Of a stretch of DNA of 35,296 nt, positions 21,099-31,579 are shown piece after piece. Within the stretch, counting starts at the first letter, position 1, and the number at the start of each line of letters is the position of its first letter. The stretch comes from Gnetum montanum. Its lineage: Eukaryota > Streptophyta > Gnetopsida > Gnetales > Gnetaceae. The position numbers and the translations under genes were made by a program. A model generated the notes under the pieces. It saw nothing but the letters and a program-made list of their open reading frames with translations. It ran no database searches and was not told the DNA's origin. Location of the stretch: positions 1-35,296 of the forward strand of contig MNCI01013619.1 in NCBI GenBank assembly GCA_015680685.1. Reading direction: 5' to 3'.

Positions 21099-21629
21099 CC
21101 GAAGTAGTCCTTTGTGTTGTGAGTATCCGCTCACTCACCCCAAATAGCAAGTCCATTAGCATCAACAAGTGGTGCTCCAAGGAAACCTTTTGTCCTCTGA
21201 GCCCCCTCTTAGACCACTACTCGACAGCCTACTGTCAATAAAGCTGCAGCCCAACCTGCGGTTACGCCTAGGACACCCTTCTTCATTAGGGTGCCAAAGC
21301 TGTCAGTCACTCCTACTATGCAGGAGCAAATATCTAAGCCAAACCCCCAATCCCAACTTAACAAAAGAGGAGGGGCTATGATAACTGATATGGCCAAAGA
21401 CCATCTTACGCTGGGGTTTCCCAAGCCTAAACCCCTCACTTCTATGCCCTTGGCCCCACTTTCTAAAAAGGACGAGGTTACGCAAACGCAATCATCTCCT
21501 CCTAGCCAAAAATAACACAGCCCTCGACTAGATGCCACTCTTCCCTGAGAAATTCATCTCTTAGGGTGAATGGAAGAGGAAAAGGGTGACAGGTAGCCAA
21601 ATCATGGGTGGGATCTCCTCGATGCCTTT
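21099..21629 (+). pseudogene. Gag-protease linker of element C
   Basis: Same frame as the gag C-terminus and the protease, with several stops (~21099, 21108, 21513). The sequence is rich in Pro, Ser, Thr and Lys, as expected of a disordered linker. No domain was recognised. Confidence 0.5.
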
Positions 21630-22335
21630 ATGCAAGTCAAGCAGCCTCTTAAACTAAAAAATACAACACTGAGCCTGTACGACTTGTTAATGACATCCCA
21701 AAAGCACTGTGTAGCCATGGTTCGCATGCTAACATCCATACCTATGGACGAGAGCCTGTTAGTGGATGAAGAAGCAATTCATTCCATCATGCTTCCCCTT
21801 GCTGGTGAAAGACCTGAGCCTTCCCTATTGACCTTTCATGATGAATCCATCAAGGACAACCTAGAAAAGGGTCAGGTGACAATGGCACCCATGTTCATCA
21901 CCATCTGGATTTGTCAACACCGAATCCAGAGAGTACATGTAGACGACGGGGCTGCCACTAATGTCATCCCATATCCCATAGTGGATAAACTAGGCCTGAT
22001 CGATTAGATCAATCCTACAATGATGTCGTGTCTAAAGTCATTCAACGGGGCACGGGTGCAAGTTAAAGGGATAGTGCACATCAACTTTGTGGTAGGGGAC
22101 CGATTCCCCACAGATGCAACATTTATTATCATCGAGGAGATGCCTAGCTTCAATTTGATCCTAGGGAGGTGTTGGTTAGCTCAACTGAGGGCAGTGTCAT
22201 CACCTATTCATTAGGAGATCCATCTGCCCTACGCAGGAGGGGAAGTGGTCATCCACGGTGACAAAATGATCCCTCGGGCTATCAATAACATAGAAATAGA
22301 ACAGGGTTTGGAAATTGAAATTCCCGAAGACTAGT
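21630..22335 (+). pseudogene. pro: Degraded aspartic protease of element C
   Basis: The retropepsin-like core is visible: VHVDDGAATNVIPY around 21933-21975 holds the catalytic Asp in DDGAAT, where families usually have D-S/G-G-A/S-S/A. FNLILGRCWL at ~22149-22178 is the C-terminal ILGR-WL motif. It shares the frame of the gag C-terminus, so gag and protease were one polyprotein. TAG stops occur at ~22005, 22212 and 22332. The role would have been to cleave the Gag-Pol polyprotein inside the particle. Confidence 0.8.
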
Positions 22336-23115
22336 CCCCTGTCCAAACACTTGAACAAGCCAAAACAGTGGCTGATGATAGCCTAATTTGGGCTAAACTA
22401 CCATTCCAAGAGGAAGATTGTGGCGTGAATGAACAGAGTCATAAATCTCCTTGTCCTTACGCATCACCAAAGATAAAAGAAATTAGGAAAAAAATACAAA
22501 GTTAGCTGATAAACCATGTGACTAATTTTCATTCAATTCACGTGCACTTCTCCACCAGCTATACTATTTATACTGTACAAATACTCATTACATTAATGCT
22601 TATATTTGCGCTCCCACCAGCTATTCTCATTACGCTTATGCTTATCTGTATGCTTCCACCAGCTGTCTTCGTTACTTTTACCCTCATCTAAAACTATCAA
22701 AGGCTTGGAATGGCCTAAAACTATTAAAGGCCCGGAATGACCTAAAACTATCAAGGGCCCAAAATGGCCTAAAACTATCAAAGGCCCGGAATGGCCTAAA
22801 ACTATCAAAGGCCCGAAATGGCCTAAAACTATCAAAGGCTTGAAATGGCCTTAAACTAATGATTTCATTTATGCTTTACATTTGAATCATTTAGCAGCCC
22901 ACAATGGCTTTAAACTAGTAACTCCATCTACACTGCATGCTTAAACTAACTACGGCTTGTCATAGAGCCAAAACCCATGATTCCATTTATGCTTTATACA
23001 AACAAAAACTACAAAAGAACATTAAGATTAAGATAAAATTTTCATTAAATACGTTAAAAATATATTGTCTTTTGTTCTATTCCATCACAATAAAACTATA
23101 GCTAATATAGCCACG
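22336..23115. other. Left part of the protease-RT intervening segment
   Basis: Retrotransposon coding similarity fades around 22450-22500. What follows holds a 27-bp tandem repeat and AT-rich sequence with repeated TTCATTTATGCTTTA-type phrases (~22865, ~22983). On the minus strand it lies just beyond the stop of the antisense gene and could be its 3' untranslated region. Confidence 0.45.
22688..22852. repeat. 27-bp tandem repeat, about six units
   Basis: Units of the form AAAACTATCAAAGGCCCGGA + ATGGCCT run head to tail for about six copies with one to four differences each. Because 27 is a multiple of three, the minus strand reads as a nine-residue repeat (LIVLGHSGP), but it lies past the antisense gene's stop and is probably not translated. 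Confidence 0.85.
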
Positions 23116-23373
23116 CTATGCATCTCCCTTGTCACCACTATCGCTCGTATCTCTCAACTCCACCTCTGCTTTGAGCAAATCATCCTCATAGGAGCCACCC
23201 TTTTCATGAGGCATCTCTTCGTGAAGGAGGCCCTCTCTATGAGGCTCTTCCACATGGGGTTGTTCACCATGACATTGATCATCACCATTATTCTCATTTT
23301 CTTGTAGACCCTCCTCGTGAGGATCGTCATCCTCATTATGTTCATCCTGTTGAGGATCCTCCTCGGGTCATTC
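23116..23373 (-). pseudogene. Exon 7 of the antisense gene: acidic C-terminal tail
   Basis: The minus strand gives about 84 codons that are very rich in Glu, Asp, His, Gln and Gly (PEEDPQQDEHNEDDDPHEEG; EEPHREGLLHEEMPHEKG), ending in a TAG at 23118-23116. One internal stop, TGA at the second codon, would be CGA before a single C-to-T change. Acidic tails of this kind occur in chromatin-binding and activator proteins, but nothing more specific can be said. Confidence 0.6.
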
Positions 23374-23452
23374 CTGCAATTAGACATAGCATGAATATTA
23401 ACATAGTCATCAAAACTAGGTATGATGAAAACACAATAATACCACGACTTAC
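23374..23452 (-). other. Last intron of the antisense gene
   Basis: Donor ATCACAG|GTAAGT (perfect consensus) and acceptor CTAATTGCAG|GAA. It joins IDVGSSQ directly to the acidic tail in phase 0. Length is 79 bp, close to the common minimum for plant introns. Confidence 0.7.
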
Positions 23453-24480
23453 CTGTGATGATCCTACATCGATAATGAAAGAGATTTTTTCTAGGCCAAC
23501 CCACAGACGTTGCATAATTTCATTCTCAATAAGCTCAGACCAAACCCCATCTCCTAGATTAGCTTCAGTCTTGACCTTCCCCTTCTCCACAGGATTCCAT
23601 CAAGGTGGTTCAGGAAAAAAGGAAGGGACGGTTGTCTCCCCCCCAGGAAGAGTCATTTCCCTTTCTAGGGAGGCACTTACCATCATTTGCTCCTAAAACT
23701 TCTCAAATGCTCTGGAAGCACCAATGACGTCGAGGAATAGCCGAAGGGACTAAGCCTCAACTGAAGAATCCCTGTAATATTGATAGTAGGCAGCGCTTTT
23801 CCACTTATAGACATGTTTATGATCTTTCTACATCTTCCCCCATTCTTGGACACTCATGCTAAAGTCCTTCCAGTCTTGATTTTTTCGAGCTAGGAGATCC
23901 ATCTGCTCACTGCTTGACCAGTTCACGACTAGTCTAGACACTGTTCCTAATGATCGTCCAGTAATGGGCATAGTCAATAACAGCTGTTTTCCAGTCCTCG
24001 TTGTTCATTCCTTGGGCCTGTAGGAATTCGTTCCGCAACCTTAAATCCCAACCTCGTCACTTAGAGCCACCCTCTCCTTCTCTGACCTTTGCAGTCTCTT
24101 CCAAAGATCTTCATTTACGCTTTGGCATTCCCATAAGGAGCGAGTCGAGCATACAACACATTTACGCATCTAGTCGTAAATGTTGCATGGCATGATGGTC
24201 GCTTCTGATAGAGGTTCAATTGCATCTAACTCAATAGGCTCTGATGGATCCCATCTAAGGCAAGCTCCTAATAACATAAAATGGCAGTTAGGCATAATTA
24301 GGTAGCGTAATGCCACAATGGAATAACCTCTACGTAATGATCATAACGTACTAGCTTTAGGATCAATTCGCTCTAAGTGACAAATCATATCGTGGATGAC
24401 ACCTTCCATAAAGGTGAATTTATAAGGAAATTCGCCCCAAGATCGAGTTGCCACTGTTGACAAGTGTATGCCCTAGTCAC

Positions 24481-24611
24481 CTATTACACAGAAAAAATTC
24501 CATATAAAGACATAATTGAGACGTTACGATGACTAGTATAACCTCTAGAAGTAGTTTTCTAGAGCCTAGTACACTGTGAAAACTAAACTCATAAAGTGAC
24601 AAATCACTTAC
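24481..24611 (-). other. Intron of the antisense gene (exon 5 to exon 6)
   Basis: Donor AAAGAG|GTAAGT (perfect plant consensus) and acceptor CTGTGTAATAG|GTGACT. It joins AGIER to the frame containing WGEFPYKFTFMEGVIHDMI in phase 1. Length is 131 bp. Confidence 0.65.
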
Positions 24612-24894
24612 CTCTTTCTATCCCAGCTTAAAGGACTTCGACATCCTCCACTGCTACTCCCTTTTCACACGTAGGAATCTACATGCCATTCGCTTTATTG
24701 ACTAGGGTCTCTTCTTCCAAGACTAGGGCCCCTTCTTCATGTCGTAAGACCATAGCCCCTATTTCAAGGGTCAACCATTCCACAACCTTCTCCTTCACTA
24801 TTACACAACATTGTCAGTTAATCTAGGATTTCACTCTTGCTCAATAAACATTATGTAACGCAATAGCATCTATATGCAACATAATTTTCTCTAC

Positions 24895-25948
24895 TTATCG
24901 GTAGGATGATTACTCCTTTGAAATTTGACTTGCATTTTCTTACCCACATCACCTGCTGGCTCGACCGGCTCCTCAGTCAAACGAGGCTTCTTTCGTTGCA
25001 CCAACGAGTTCACTATTGCAGCCGCGAAGTGCTTCCCCCTTGACACATCACCAGCGTAAGAGGGAAGCGCCCCACCCACACTGTCTTGACCCTACTTTAG
25101 AGGCACCGCCATATCTTTAGTCATCACTGACAATGACTCTCCGATTCCTTCAGGAGGGTCTTGCGACTGGGTAGTGCCAAAAACATGGAAAATCCACAGT
25201 TTGGAAATCTGGCTGCAGTCTTGCTGCACCTAGACCCCATTCCTTTGGACTACTAGAAATTCGGCAAAATGCCGGAAGCAAGCTATAAAGAAGGAAAAAT
25301 GCACATTGAAACGGGACTTAAGCTTCTTGCGAAGCGTGACCATTTCAGCACAGAAGCCTTCAACAAAATAACTAGCCCAATTGAACTGAGTCCCATCCTC
25401 CATGACCTTTCGGATAATCTGGGCTTGTTCTATGCTGAGGATTCTCCCTTGTAAGAGTGTCTTGGGGAAGGCCTAGGCTCGAAAAAGGGGGTAAATTGTA
25501 TTAGCCACCTCCAGCTCAATCTTGTCAGCAGGAATTCCCTTAACCTCTTTTTTAACCCCTAGCCACTCCTCTATCTTAGACTGATGCTTAGAGCTCCTCT
25601 TCGAATTTTCCTCTATAGGAAGGCCATCGGAGGGAATGCCAAAGAGATTAGCAAATAGTTGAGCGTCGATATTAAAATTCACATGCACATTACGCACACG
25701 TATGCAAAGATGCTCAGCTTCTTCGCTAAAGGAGTTGACTAGGATCAACATTTCACCCACAGTGACATTGGGGGTTATGGCCAACAACAGGTCCATCAGT
25801 CCAGCTTCCAGAATTTTATTGGTTAATACAACTGGGGCCGCTCTATGGCCAAGCCAGCGTTGTGTGTCCTTTATGTCACCGTAATGGAAGAAAAGACTAT
25901 TTACCTTACGATCAGAGGCCATAATCATAATTTCCTGTGATTCCTTGA
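24895..25948 (-). pseudogene. Exon 4 of the antisense gene (largest conserved block)
   Basis: One frame runs for about 350 codons with only three internal stops, all TAG (25473-25475, ~25248, ~25097). Before the first stop it reads openly for 158 codons. Visible segments are a helical region with RWLGHRAAPVVLTNKIL, then VTVGEMLILVNSF, then FNIDAQLFANLFGIPSDG. After the first stop come ILSIEQAQIIRKVMEDGTQF and a basic NLS-like RKKPRLTE near 24988. The exon's right end is near 24895-24915, where GTAG and GTAATC are possible donors. Confidence 0.6.
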
Positions 25949-26055
25949 CTACCAAAAAATAAGAGTAGTTAAGGCAATATAGCAAATATAAGACAACTTC
26001 ATACATAATTTCTAGCTAATAACAATGTACAATTAATCATCATAATAAAATTTAC
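25949..26055 (-). other. Intron of the antisense gene (exon 3 to exon 4)
   Basis: Donor GGGCCAG|GTAAAT and acceptor TTTTTTGGTAG|TCAAGG. Splicing joins FPLPFGP to VKESQEIMIM in phase 1. Length is 107 bp, typical for plants. Confidence 0.65.
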
Positions 26056-26859
26056 CTGGCCCGAATGGCAAAGGAAATGGAGGGATTTTCTCTTGCACAT
26101 CCGCAATGGTGATGGGAGGATCCAAAGTCCACTTCCTATCCAGCCATCCGAGTTTTTTACACTTGGTAAATAATTTGACATAGCAGGTAGGATACTCTGG
26201 GATTTTGAAGGCTAGTTGTCCCATGACACTAGCCCATACATTGCTGATGGAAGTAAATTCCCTTATGGTCCTTTCGGCCAGAGACAATGTACCGTTATCA
26301 CCCAGGAGACCACTATCATTGATAAAGAATCTACACCATAGAGGATAGGAAAACTCTTTATGCTCCACACAAATTTTAACAGTAGTTACCATATTGCAAC
26401 ATTGCAAAAAAGAAACAAAAAAAAAAACTTACCCGCCTATATAATACACGATGTTGGGTGGATTCTAGAAGTAAGTTGTGAGATGATGAGCCACGAATAG
26501 AGTGTTGTAGGTGTGATAACAATTAAACTTGGGCATCTCCCATATCCAACTTAAATGCCTCAAACCTTTGGCACTTTGTTCGCGATCTTGCACTCGCATA
26601 GTTTCAATCGCACAGTCTGTCAGGAATGTCAAGATGCTCTGTGTCGACCCAACCAGTAGTGCCTCTAGAATGGCAGTAGCTACATCACCTGGTAGATGCG
26701 ACCAGATGATTACACTATAATTACGAAGCAAAAACTGCAAGAACTCCCATGTCCTCCTTTATACGAGCATGAGGAGGAGGAACATGGGCCACGGGACTAT
26801 GTAAGCAACATAGAATACCCATGATGTCCAAAACAATTAGGACGAGCTTTAGCATAATA

Positions 26860-27367
26860 CTGTACAAAAAAATGTGTTACCATTAGACAAATTCTTTAGA
26901 CATAAAAGTTCATCACATGACATTAGGGTTTTCTTGACTCCCAGAAATCACAGATTATACTAGAGACACATGGCCAAAATTTCCCAAACCCTTGTAATAG
27001 CTCAAGGTCTGTCCTTGACAATAACAATGAAGGCAACATTGTGTATTATTCCAGCGTAACATGCAACTATTATGGGCAAGAAAAGAGAAAGAAAACAAAA
27101 CCCTGATTACACTACACATGGGTACAATACCTAGACTTTTCCAATTGTACATTACATCTTCATAGTATTACTCAACATTACCCAAATGCTCGTGACAACA
27201 CAAAGTCTATCTCCAACAGTGAGGACAAGGATAATGGAGAAAACTACAATAGCTTAGTCTGCATAAACAGATATTAACACCCGATGCAACATACACATCC
27301 AAAATAGATACAACTACGATGCTGCAACAAAGATAACAACTATGCAAGAGGGTGAAAGGTGATTTAC
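26860..27367 (-). other. Intron 1 of the antisense gene
   Basis: Donor AACCA|GTAAAT and acceptor TTTTTTTGTACAG|TATTATG. Splicing joins ...VTLLN and the next exon's IMLKLVLIVLD through one shared codon, so both sides stay in frame. Length is 508 bp. Confidence 0.6.
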
Positions 27368-27486
27368 TGGTTGAGCAGAGTAACCTCCTGAGCCTCGACT
27401 CTGGCCTGTGAAGCTTTCTGCAAACTCTCTTTCACCTCATCAATCCTCACAAATTTGGCATTATTTCCTCTGACCTTTGGTGCCAT

Positions 27487-28200
27487 AACTGCAATTGAGA
27501 AAATCTTCGTGAAATCGTCTATTTACGCCTCGCTTCCGCTCCCTTTCCGCTGTAGCTAGATTCAAATTCGCGATATCTATGGCTTGTTTTAAGCATGAAC
27601 CACTAGTTTATAAATGAAATGTTTGAAACTAACTTATTTTTATGCTTGATCGATGTAGAACTTTCCCGAAACGCCAGTGTCAGTATGACATGAAATGCGA
27701 AGATCAGGGCATTAATTTCGTAGATATCGTATGAATTGAGGTCTAAAATGACCCTAAACTAATGCATAGCTTATCACCTCGTAATCCGGCTGCATTAATT
27801 ACGGTCTCTACAAAATTTCAAATTCAATTATTCTGACACACTAGACATGCCACGTTACGTATTTTATCTTACTTTACAGAAGTCACATGCTAGCATCTAG
27901 GAAGCCTGGCTTGCCATTTTCTCATAAACTATTTGTAATAGTCCACTAAGACCTTAAAATGGAAGCTTCTCTAATACGCAACTCTAATGCAAAGAAAATA
28001 AAATCTTATCATTTCAACAGATTGGTAGAAAAAACAATGTAACAACTTTCGTTTTTGGTAGTTTTGCAGGGCAATTTGCAAATGGACGCAGCTTTATCCG
28101 CACCCCTAGCCTTAATAGGCCCATAAGGGGAGACCATTAGATAGCTCAATTACAAGCTAATAAGAACAAACTCTTCTCTTTGTGATGCAACCATAGCAAC
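27487..28200. other. Right part of the intervening segment, upstream of the antisense gene
   Basis: Directly before the antisense ATG lies CTCAATTGCAG|TT, a good acceptor, so a leader intron is possible. No promoter element was recognised. Similarity to element B pol starts at about 28183, so the right edge of the extra segment lies between ~28030 and 28183. Confidence 0.4.
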
Positions 28201-31200
28201 ATCGAAACTATCCCAGACTGGCCAGAACATCTTACCCAAACTCTAGATTTGGAAGCTAGTGATCTGACTGAGGACCCTCTTAACGAGGTCCTTGTGATTA
28301 CGCACAAAAGAAAAAATAAAACTCTTAGGGTTAGTTCCCTCCTAGACCAACAGACGTGGAGTAGCATAATGCAAGTGCTCCAAAGTAACGCTGCAGTATT
28401 TGCGTGGTCGTACGAAGACATGCCAGGATTAGACCCAAGATTAATACAACATAACATAATTTTAGACCCATGCATCAAAGAAATTAGACAAAAGGCATGA
28501 AAGATTAAGCTAGAAATCATGCTAGCAGTGCGTAATGAATCACTCAGCTATATCAAGCTAGTTTTATTCGTGTGGTCAATTACTCGGACTAGGTGTCCAA
28601 CATTGTAGTAGTCTCTAAGAAAACGGGAGGAATACGCATTTGCATAGACTTCTAGGATCTGAACAAGGCCATGATTAAAGACAATTTCCCATTACCGAGT
28701 ATTGACCAACTAATCAATACAATAGCTGGTCACGCACTTCTATCCTTTATGGATGGATTTTTAGGTTATAATCAAATTCGTATTAACCTGGAGCATCAAT
28801 TGACCACAACATTCATGATGCCCTGGGGGACCTTCTGTTACACTATGATGCCCTTTGGGCTAAAAAACACTGGAGCAACATATCAATAAGCCATGACATA
28901 CATCTTTAGTGATTACCTCTTAGGGAGATTGAACAACTATGTAGATGACATAGTTGTCAAGTTTATGAAGCCAGAAGATCATTCAGAAGATTTAGAGTTA
29001 GTCCTTAAATGATGTCTCAAATATGACCTATGGCTCAACCTAAAGAAATGCATATTCAGAATCAAAAATAGATGTATGTTGGGGTTTGTGGTATCAAAAA
29101 CTGGCATCCAAGTCAACCCCGACAAGGTTAATGCCATTATTGATTTAATGCCACCTACAAACCTCAAGGAACTACATGGGCTGCAGGGTAGACTACAATT
29201 TATCATGCGGTTCATTTCAAAGTTAACAGATAAATTACATCCTATGCAACATCTCCTTAAGAAGGGTGTTAATTTTGAATGGACCGATGACTGCCAACAT
29301 GCATTTGACAACTTGAAGAAGGAGCTGTAGCACTTACCAACGGTTTTTTCGCCACAAAGGGATCAACCTTTTTATATTTATTTAGCAAGCTCATATGTGT
29401 CTATAGCTGCATTACTTTCCCAAAAAAGGAATGATAGGTTGGAAGCCCCTATCTACTATCTATGTCATGCTCTATTTGCATACGAAACAAGGTACAATGA
29501 AGTCGAGCATAACTATTTGGCATTGGTCTTCGCACTCAAGAAATGTAGACATTATCTTTTCCATAGCGAGGTCAATATAATTTGCAAAAATAATGTTCTG
29601 CGAGCTATCTCAAACAACTTGTATGAGAGTAGTAGGATAGCTCATTGGAAAGCTATCATAGCCAAATTTGACTTACATTATGTTGGCCAATCATTCACTA
29701 AAGGTCAAGCTATAGTTGACCAGCTTGCAATATTGCCTGTTCATGATCAAGCTATGATAGAGCCAAAATTCCCAAATGAGCATGTACATAGTTTAAGACC
29801 TGTATCACCAGGCCTCGAAGTGACGTTATACTTCAACGGAGCTTCAACTACCAGAGGCGGTAGTGCTGCCACTATCATTCCACTCTCCCCTGAGGATGTG
29901 CGTCCACTAGCTTACTGCCTGGCCTTCCCTTGTATGAACAATGTGGCAGAGTACGAGGGGCTCCTTAGGGGATTGTTGACAGCTAGAGAACTCAACATTC
30001 AACACTTGGAAATTCGAGGCGATTCGATGCTCATCATTAATCAAATCATAGAGGTCTATGCTTGCAAAGCTATACATATACAAACCTACTATGATATGGC
30101 TAAAGATCTTCTGAAACAATTTGTGACAACCGATGCCCAACACGTGTCGCGTAACAAAAACACTATAGCCGATGCACTAGCCACACTGGCATTAAATGTG
30201 CCACCACATTTGTTTGCCACTTGGCTTGCTTTAATGATGGAATGTACAGACCTTGTCATTCAAGCAGTGCAAATCTCTTTATTAAACACTGGAAGAATTC
30301 CAGAATGGTACGACAACATTAAGACTTACCTTTTGCATGGCGAACCACCGCACGAGCTAACACATGCACAAAAAGATGCAGTGCGCAAACGTGCTAGGCA
30401 ATACGTCATCATTGAAGATAGTACTCTTTGTAGATGCTCTTTTGATGGGGTATTGCTAACCTGCATTAATAATGACCAAGCACAACAAATAGTTAGCGAA
30501 GTCCACGAGGGGCTGTGTGGAGGACACATAGCCCCGAGAGCCATGGTCGCTAAAATTAGACTCCTAGGGTATTATTGGCCGTACATGGAAAAAGAATGCC
30601 TTGCCAAGGTCAGGACATGTGGCACATGCCAACATTACGCAAACTTAATACACGTGTCACCAACCAAGTTACGCACTACAAAGATTACTTGGCCATTCCA
30701 ACGATGGGGACTAGACATCGTAGGTCCCATCGTGCCTAAATCTTTCGCAGGACATAGCTTCATTATCACTACCACCAAGTATTTCACAAAGTGGGTTGAG
30801 GCTATCCCTCTACAAAAGATTACATCTCAATAGATTTGCCATTTCATCTTAGACAATATAGTAACCAGATTTGGGCTTCCTATGACTATTGTGACCGACA
30901 ATGGGCCACAATTTAGTAGTGCCGAAACCAAATCTTTTTGCGATAACCTTGGCATCAAGAAATCTTTTTCTTCACCCTATTACTTACAAGCAAATGGTCA
31001 AGCAGAGTCAATAAACAAAGTAGTCATCAACTTGTTGGAAAAGATGCTCAGCAGCAACAAAAAGCGATGGCACGAGAAAATCCTCTATGTACTATGGGTG
31101 TATCGTACAAAGTGTAGAACAGCTACAGACAGGACATCCTATAGCCTAATCTATGGTTCTGAAGCAGTGCTACCCTTGGAATTGTAGATCCCCTCATTAC

Positions 31201-31547
31201 AAATGATCGTCTCCATGGTTATAAATGAGACTCAACACAATGAGTTGAGGATCGTGGATTTAGACTCAGTGGAGGAGAAGTGCATCCAAATGCTTAACAC
31301 CATCGAAAGATATCAAGACAAATAGAGACAAAAGCACCGGCACAATCAGCATCAACGACCGATCAAGAAAGGAGACTTAGTTCTCAAGGCCATTCGTGAA
31401 CCAGTAGGCAAATTCTCTGCAAACTGGGAAGGCCCTTTTCTGGTCGTCGGCGCATATGGCAACAAAGCATTCAAGTTAGCGGATACCAATGGCAACGAGC
31501 ACGCGAATCCAGTGAATCATTTGTATCTGAAGTGGTACTACACCTAA
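28201..31547 (+). pseudogene. pol: Degraded pol of element C: RT, two RNase H domains, integrase
   Basis: The pre-RT segment (28249-28500) has VFAWSYEDMPGLDPRL. RT follows: FPLPSIDQLINTIAGHA at 28683, LSFMDGF, PFGLKNTG at 28852, and catalytic YVDD at ~28938. Ty3 RNase H runs over ~29330-29700. An archaeal-type RNase H is at ~29815-30160 (YFNGASTTRGGSAAT, with Asn for the usual first Asp; then NNVAEYEGLLRGL and IRGDSMLII), the second RNase H diagnostic of Tat. Integrase: zinc region H...H...CGTC at ~30510-30635, WGLDIVGP at ~30706 (first Asp), VTDNGPQF at ~30891 (second Asp), NGQAESINK at ~30990 (Glu). The C-terminal GPF-type fold is at ~31420 and the stop is TAA at 31545-31547. The longest open part is 29397-30833 (478 codons). 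Stops include TAG at 30831, 31184 and 31322. Confidence 0.92.
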
Positions 31548-31579
31548 ACGTCGACTCAACTCAAGTGCAAAGGTAAAAA

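Larger units (their letters stand above)
23116..27486 (-). pseudogene. Antisense, intron-containing gene remnant inside element C; product unknown
   Basis: Read on the minus strand: exon 1 27486-27368 (MAPKVRGNNAKFVRIDE), exon 2 26859-26433, exon 3 from ~26407 to 26056, exon 4 25948-~24895, exon 5 24797-24612, exon 6 24480-23453, exon 7 23373-23116. Introns 27367-26860, 26055-25949, 24611-24481 and 23452-23374 have GT...AG ends, and removing each keeps the frame (phases 2, 1, 1, 0). Joins for exons 2-3 and 4-5 are unclear. The coding sum is ~1,100 codons. Exon 4 holds MASDRKVNSLFFHYGDIKD, then a hydrophobic helix-rich part with FGIPSDGLPI, which faintly recalls plant mobile domain or plant transposon proteins, and a basic RKKPR. 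Exon 6 has a charged coiled-coil-like part (WKRLQRSEKERVALSDEV). Exon 7 is an acidic tail. Stops are mostly TAG; exon 2 has a frameshift near 26735. Extra antisense frames are known in Tat-lineage elements, usually after pol; here the gene lies between protease and RT. Captured host gene or nested element are the alternatives. Confidence 0.7.

Noticed and set aside
20290-21538. Several frames overlapping the gag-protease region on both strands
   Set aside because: Shadows of the gag-protease frame, which has the homology and motif support.
22593-22835. 80-residue minus-strand frame with a nine-residue IVLGHSGPL repeat
   Set aside because: It comes from a 27-bp non-coding tandem repeat beyond the stop of the antisense gene; no start context or conserved domain supports translation.
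26354-26432. A canonical intron between exons 2 and 3 of the antisense gene
   Set aside because: The donor GTAAGT is good, but the only AG downstream gives the wrong phase, so this junction is left open.
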